Assembly (NCBI GenBank): GCA_035235625.1
Contig: CP141146.1
Location: 11,898,501-11,962,500, forward strand
Length of the DNA stretch: 64,000 nt
Source: Saururus chinensis
Taxonomy: Eukaryota > Streptophyta > Magnoliopsida > Piperales > Saururaceae
Reading direction: 5' to 3'
Below the pieces are notes generated by a model. That model was given only the letters and a program-made list of their open reading frames with translations. It was not told the origin of the DNA and did no database searches. The first letter of the stretch is position 1; each line of letters opens with the position of its first letter. Below, in pieces: positions 58,401 through 64,000 of the stretch. The position numbers and the translations under genes were made by a program.

Positions 58401-58943
58401 TTTCAATAAAACTAGCTAACAATTTCCTATTAATCTCAACTCAAAATCCTACCTCAATGGCCGAGTTGTCGTCGATCCACCACCGCCGGAGCCTCGCCGG
58501 AAAATTCCCTTGACGGCTCCTTTTCTTCTTCTTAAGAGCCCTAATTATGTGTTTTTAAAGGCCTGTGATTAGGATTCCTAATCCCCTAAGGAGTTGGTCC
58601 AAAATCACCTCAATTCAGCAACCAAATTGGGCCCCAAAAACACAATTTCGTAGCACTAATTGATTGGGATTGTATAGTGACTTAAACGGATAATTCGCGC
58701 GTCCAATTCAGGTAAACGGGCCCTACACGTTAGTTCAACTTCGAACGGTAGTATCTCCCTCATTCGAACTCCGATTTGCACGTTCTTGGTGGCATTTTGA
58801 AGCTCTTTCCATCTACTTTCCAACCAAAAAGGTATCAGCCATCAATTCTTGAATAATTTATTCCCACAATAAAGTCAAAGGGTCTAACACCCTAATTTCC
58901 AAGTGGTCAATTTCGGGAATTTAGAAAATTCTCGGACGTTACA
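55412..58943 (-). mobile_element. X-family solo LTR, copy C, complete (3.53 kb)
   Basis: Plus-strand start TGTCACGACCCAG and end CGGACGTTACA. In the coding orientation (minus) this is TGTAACGTCC...GGGTCGTGACA. Flanks GGCAT (55407-55411) and GGCGT (58944-58948) are a 5-bp target duplication with one mismatch, so it is a true solo LTR within the LTR of element E. It defines the full length of the family and shows what copies A and B lack. The GC-rich segment (57870-58330) and its frames (57790-58358) correspond to 9530-10010 of copy A. Confidence 0.82.
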
Positions 58944-59303
58944 GGCGTGGATGCCTTAGTACCTTATTTTGTCTTCTAAATTATGCGATTATGATCATAG
59001 AACACTTTGTATGGATGATTATGTTTCAAACTCGTGTTTATCTGATGCTTTTAGACTTGTCTAAGATTTTCTAATTACGAGTCACATGTAGGCTCATGAT
59101 GTTATTTCAGAGATGTTATCCTCTTTTATTTTACCTTATTTCTCTTGCACAAAGGACTAAAGGTGCATGACTATGTGTTAGTTACTCACGCTAGAGGGGT
59201 TAAGACTTCCGCAATGCAATCTAGTCACCCCCGTGTTCTTCGACCATCCCTTGGACTGGGTTCGGCTCAGGTCGGGCGGGGCGCTAGGGTGTGAAAAAGT
59301 TTT

Positions 59304-59315
59304 TGGTATCAGAGC
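59304..59315 (+). other. primer binding site of element E
   Basis: TGGTATCAGAGC, the exact initiator-Met tRNA complement of plant retrotransposons, a few bases after the presumed LTR end (GGGTGTGAAA). Confidence 0.8.
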
Positions 59316-59539
59316 ACCTCTTTGTCTAAGAGTAAATAAGGTTAGATGATAAGTCTTAAGGGTTAATGGTTGTGAGATGATCAAGGTCTAGACTTAACTA
59401 ACGAGGTTGAATTCTATTAGTTGTTTGTCTTAAATGTTTGCTTGCTTGATTGTGTTGTTTGTTTTGCTTGGTTGTTCGTGTTGCCTTGAGTTATTAGGCT
59501 ATATGATTAATGTCTGGTTGTTGTGTAGATTATTGGCTC

Positions 59540-60420
59540 TAATCATGCATGCAATAATAACCATCAGGGTGCCCGAGATCCCAGGGTTGACGATGTGTTG
59601 ACTGCCATCGAGGGGTTAACACAATTTGTCCAGGCTAAGCAGGCATGTGGTAGCGGATCTGAATCTCTTTCACTTGAGGGATTCAAGAAGCTTTACCCTC
59701 CTAGCTTTAAGGGTGGATTAGATGATTCGAAGGCGGATAACCGGAGACTCCATATGGAGAAGATTTTCAGTTCCCGGCGATACTCGAGGAGGAGAAGACT
59801 CAACTTGCAGTCTTCACATTCGAGGGTGAGGCTCAGAGGTGGTGGTTGTCGATGGAGCGGCAAAGATTCCAGGGTTGCATAGATATTCCCTGGTAAGAAT
59901 TCTTGTCTACTTTCAATGACAAGTACTTTCCTCTCCACGTGCAGGAAGAGAAGAAGAAGGAGTTCTTAAACTTGTAGCAGGGATCTATGACAGTCTTAGC
60001 CTATGAGACTAAGTTTGTGGAGCTTGAGCGCTTCACACCTCGCTTCTTTAGTGATGAGTACAAGCGTGCTTGAGACCTCTATCGTCGTGGAATGGGACAT
60101 TGATGATTATATGAAGAAGGGACAACAGCCCACGAGGCTGAGATAGGAGGATACCTATGCCCGTCGGAGCCATAAGCGTCGTGGTGGTGACCTTGTGAAG
60201 AACCACACCAATGATGTGTAGTCAGACCACACTAGTCGTCATGCTAACATCGCTTGCTACTTATGCAGGAAAAAGGGGCATTATAAAAGGGAGTGTTATA
60301 AGAGAGTCTATGAAGATGCATCGGGCATCAGCTGGCATCACCAAATTGTAGCCCAATTGGCATCCGTGCTAGTGTTGCTTGTTACTTTTGTGGGCAAAAG
60401 AGACACATCAAGAAATAATG
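59540..60420 (+). pseudogene. Gag remnant of element E with two zinc knuckles
   Basis: Open at first (VLTAIEGLTQFVQAK, FKKLYPPSFKGGLDDSKA), then frameshifted. Recognisable Gag pieces appear in other frames (FTFEGEAQRWW at about 59815, LSTFNDKYFPLHVQ at about 59910, YETKFVELERF at about 60004). A CCHC knuckle CYLCRKKGHYKREC lies at about 60255-60296, and a second, damaged one (CYFCGQKRHIKK then a stop) at about 60378-60420. Confidence 0.7.
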
Positions 60421-60430
60421 CCCTCGATGA

Positions 60431-60652
60431 GTGTCTACACCTTCATCTTCACTTCGGGCAGATGAGTATAATGAGATGGTTTCCATGATGATTGATGGGC
60501 ATGAGTTGCATGTTGATTTGATTATCTTGCCTATGATTAATTTTGATGTGATTTTAAGCATAGACATGATGTCTAAGTATCATGTACATGTGGATTATCG
60601 GGGAAAGATGGTGATGTTCATCGTGTCAAATGCTGAGCCTTTCATCTTCTAG
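60431..60652 (+). pseudogene. protease remnant of element E
   Basis: The C-terminal half of the retropepsin-like domain: VDLIILPMINFDVILSIDMM followed by SKYHVHVDYRGK, matching the F-D-V-I-L-G-M-D-W type core with changes (G to S, W to M). The active-site part is absent. Confidence 0.65.
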
Positions 60653-60889
60653 GGATTTGAGTGTTCTAGTGGAAGATCCTTGGTGTCTTTCACTAAGGCT
60701 AGAAGGTGGACTAATAGAGGGTGTGTAGTTTTCTCATAAGCATTTCGAGGAGGAGTGCATAACTCCTTCCTCTTGAAATCCATTCAATAGTGTCGGAGTT
60801 TGGAGTTGTTGCGAAGGACTAGTCAGGATTGCATCCCAATAAGGAGATTAAATTCCTTGTCGAGATAAGGCATGAAACTTATCTCGAAA

Positions 60890-61537
60890 AGCCTACAACC
60901 AAGTTGACTAGGAAGAATAAGAAGTTTGAATAGAATCAAGCTTGTGAAGAGAGTTTCCAACAGTTGAGGAAGAGATTGACTTTAGCTCCGGTCTTGACTT
61001 TGCCTTATAGGAGTAGTGGTTATGTAGTCTATAATGATGCTTCACTTCGTGGTTTGGGTTGTGTTCTTATGCAGGACGGGAGAGTGGTGGCTTATGCATC
61101 TTGATAGCTTAAAGTGCATGAGTAGAACTATCCCACTCATGACTTGGAGTTAGCGGCCGTGGTCTTTGCATTGAAGATTTTGCGGCACTATCTCTATGGT
61201 GAGAAGTTTGAGGTGTTCACTGATCACAAGATCTTGAAGTATCTATTCACTCAAAGGGCCTTGAACATAAGGCCAAGAAGATGGTTAGAGTTCCTAAAGG
61301 ACTATGATTTCACTCTCTCTTATTATCCCGGTAAAGCTAATGTGGTGGCCGATGACTTGAGTAGAAAATCAGCCACTTCAATAGCTTGTATTCATGTTCG
61401 AGAATGGCTCTTGTACGAGGATGCCATTGAGCTTAAGCCGGAGTTAGCTATGGAGGACACATGTAGTTGGTTTGCCAACCTTTCCATAAGCTCTAGCTTG
61501 GTTGATGTGGTGGTTGAAGTTCAAAAGAGGAATGAGG
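60890..61537 (+). pseudogene. RNase H remnant of element E
   Basis: After a gap where the RT palm should be (60660-60890), the sequence resumes with KRLTLAPVLTLPYRSSGYVV, DASLRGLGCVLMQDGRVVAY, then an open stretch from 61141 ([48 protein letters not shown]). Several stops interrupt the first part. It is cut by the X LTR at 61538 before integrase. Confidence 0.75.
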
Positions 61538-64000
61538 TGTCACGACCCGGATTTTTTAAAAGCATTTTTAAATAGCACGAACGGTAAGTAGCGAAATTTT
61601 TTTTTTCTTTCTTAAATACAAAACAAACCATTTGATTAAATATCCAGGTCATAATAACTGGGGTTCACAAATACGGATATCAAATCATATGATATTATTT
61701 AACGTCTGAAAATTCATAAAGAACAGCTCATCCATCTAAGTACAAGTCTGTCATCCGTCTGAAAATAAATAACAAGTTGACTCTCACGTTAAAGGTACAC
61801 ATATGTACCAGAGTTGCAGACACGAAGAAACTTCATCCTATACGCGTCAATCTTGGTCTCACTCGTTGTCGCCTCGAAAACCTGCAACAAAGCAAACCAA
61901 ACAACAACCACAACCACAATGAAGCATCTCCGCCTTTAGGAGAAGAGCTTCCAAAAGACAAAAGGTTTTATTAATATTATTCGGATCGGGCCAACATCAC
62001 CCGATGTTAGTTGCCTACGTACTCATTAGACAACATCTCTAATGTTTCCAACAAGATCGGATCCATACATAGTTCTGCTTAAAAACTACTCTATCCTAAT
62101 AAGCATAGCACCACACATGCAATGCTTAAGTATATTTAACCTACATTTTAGTAAGTCATTTAATCATTCCACTTGTCTAATTAACAAGCAACAACAAACA
62201 ATGTTATTAATTATCTCACAACTCTTGTTCGACAATTAATACTACCAAATCTGTAACTCTGAGATGACTTGCCCCTCGAGAAATCTCCAAACAAAGTACT
62301 CCAACCTTGGAGTAGACTGCTTAACAGTAGCTTGACCCAAATCCCCAGGGCTCTCAATAGCCTGCCACGAATCTGGGGAAGAGGATCCCAACTGTGCTCA
62401 TGGACACAGATTGGCAAGAAACACAAGTCTTCCATGATGCTCATGTAACTCCGCTTTTCATACATACTAAATAGTCATGGGAAGACCTGCGGGAGACCCG
62501 CAGTAAAGACCCTCTGGTTAATACCTAAACCGTCGTGGTGATGAAGAAGCATATCGCAATCTCCAGCATTATCCATAGAAGTCTAAGGTCTTTATGATCA
62601 TTAACTCTGCCAAACATCTGAACTTAGACTAGATTATTTCCATCCAGTCAAGTATTCGTTCAACCATTTGAGTCCTCTTCACCTTGTGAATCAGCCAAAT
62701 AAATAGCTCATCCACTGAGCTATGACTCGAAGAATATCCCGTAACCATCCTTGGTTCATTAACCAAGATAAAATTCTATGTCAGGGCCTCGTTCACTCTA
62801 TGAACTGGTCCCAACCCTAAAGAAGGTATTTTAGTTATTATCTTGATTAGGTGTTCTCCCCTCAAACCAACAGCAACCTATGTCTCTTGATTAATCTTCA
62901 TTAATCTTAAGTTACTGATATAACTTAACATAGCAATAATAAATGTAAGCATCAGAACAATCAACATATATAATATGCAGCCACACAAGTGCATAAATAA
63001 TAAACAGAGGCCCGTTGCATTCCTTTGCAGGGCCAAGGCTCAAAGAATTCAAGCCTGAGAGTGCAATCAACTCCAACACATCGCACGAGTTACATATATA
63101 ATACTCTAGTTGATCAATGCACTCGGTTGCAAACACGTAAAATACGCTGCTTTAAACCTGAGAATTAGGGTTTTACCCCTTATTTCTCATGACACTGCAA
63201 CTCGACAAGGTCTTCGTGTCACTTACTGGTCATGCTCCTTCCTTTTGAAGTCATTTAACATCATTTTAGGGCACCCTAACGCTCGGTTGCTAGGTTATCC
63301 AGTTTAGCGGAAATAGAACATACTGCCCCCTAAGGGCATTATGGTAATTCCACCACCCATCCCTTGGTTTATTATAGTCATCTCACTGCCCATTTATTAA
63401 TTTAAGTCATTGACCTCTCACAATGCTCCACTCTCAGACTGACCTGCGCTTCCATTCACACAAACGTGGGCGGGTCCACTCTAAGGGGTATTTTTGTCAT
63501 TTGGTTTAAGGCCTTAATGACATCCAATGGGTCCAGAATTCAACTCAAGGGTACTACTAGACTTCATGGACTCTATATAATTTTTCTAGCATGCGACGGG
63601 GTCGTGAACCCCTTGAACCAACCCAGGTTTGCACTAACGGTTTACAATGATCCCTAAGAGTAAAAGGGTCAATTACCCATTCACTGGGATTTTTCCTCAC
63701 TACAAGGTTTAGCCTATAATTAGGTTACCCATTAAACTCTTACTGAGAATTTTTTTCAATTTTTAAATCAACTCCTAGGCCTCTGAACCAGAGCCTCGAA
63801 GTCGGGTAAATGGTTCTCACACGATGATTTAACTACCAGGGGTAGAAATGTCATTTTACAATCTCTGGGATTTTTCCCCAAGATGAAACTCGGTCAGAAT
63901 AATCAAAAACCTCTCCAGGTCCAATAGTAATTTTCTAGGATTTTTTTGACACAATTAACCCCTGAACTGGACCCGGTTCAGGGAATATAAATTGTTCTCT
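61538..64000 (-). mobile_element. X-family LTR, copy D, runs off the window end
   Basis: Plus-strand start TGTCACGACCCGG, then landmark by landmark like 55412-57850, reaching the ACTGGACCCGGTTCAGGG block at the window end. About 70% of a full LTR is present. Whether it is a solo LTR or an LTR of a full element cannot be seen. The bases before it are TGAGG. Confidence 0.75.

Larger units (their letters stand above)
54600..61537 (+). mobile_element. decayed Tekay-like element E, plus strand, interrupted by X LTRs
   Basis: A chromovirus-type element in plus orientation. The 5' LTR spans roughly 54600-55411 and 58949-59295, split by the X solo LTR. The LTR includes the TTTTACTCACCCCT...TTTTGTTTTGGGGC stretch often seen in Tekay-type LTRs. 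The PBS is at 59304. Remnants of gag, protease and RNase H follow; most of the RT is missing. It is cut at 61537 by another X LTR (copy D). The left edge is uncertain. The two interruptions and many stops show it is older than the X insertions. Confidence 0.6.

Overview
The window is plant nuclear DNA, almost certainly from an angiosperm with a repeat-rich genome. It holds Ty3 chromovirus retrotransposons with a tRNA-iMet-type primer site, Stowaway-type and hAT-type MITEs, an intron-rich P-class PPR gene and a plant-type SNAP43 gene. Coding regions are spliced with GT-AG introns and no bacterial signals are present. I cannot name the species, or decide monocot versus dicot, from the sequence alone. 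Only two genes look intact: a SNAP43/SNAPC1 homologue on the minus strand (about 1.7-2.6 kb) and a roughly 860-residue PPR protein on the plus strand (35.3-52.1 kb, 13 exons modelled). A third, orphan first exon (5.25-5.46 kb, plus) may start a plastid-targeted protein whose remaining exons are not recognisable here.

Region by region. 1-6.4 kb: SNAP43, its presumed 5' leader region with a (GA)n tract, and the divergent orphan exon. 6.4-27.7 kb: a stack of LTR sequences. Two plus-strand copies of a very long LTR family (called X here, about 3.5 kb when complete, starting TGTAACGTCC) lie at 8.88-11.93 kb and 12.45-26.19 kb. The second is split by a complete but dead minus-strand Tekay/Del-like chromovirus (13185-23815; 5-bp target duplication GGGTT/GGGTC). 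That chromovirus is itself split by a 1.4-kb solo LTR (20604-22011; perfect target duplication GTGGC). 29.3-30.9 kb: a fragment of the 5' end of a SAC-domain phosphoinositide phosphatase gene between GGGTCGGG-type arms. 31.6-34.9 kb: a compound foldback element. 35.3-52.1 kb: the PPR gene. Its long introns hold a LINE fragment, a Stowaway-ended element carrying a DUF26 secretory-protein fragment, a tRNA-type SINE, a three-level nest (MITE > small LTR element > foldback element) and an hAT-type MITE. 54-64 kb: a decayed plus-strand Tekay-like element interrupted by two minus-strand X LTRs. One is a complete 3.53-kb solo LTR (55412-58943) and the other runs off the window end.

How the parts relate. 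The host genes have no evident shared pathway: SNAP43 belongs to the snRNA promoter complex, and the PPR protein probably acts on organelle RNA. The rest records successive transposition, which can be ordered from target-site duplications. The most unusual items are: an extra sense ORF upstream of gag in the chromovirus, acidic with two CCHC knuckles; two foldback elements with 8-bp target duplications and long purine/pyrimidine arms; two cases of host gene fragments inside terminal-repeat-bounded elements; and the X LTR family, present here only as LTRs, with a TATA box and a conserved splice-donor-like site. No CRISPR array, rRNA gene, canonical tRNA gene or organellar insertion was recognised.
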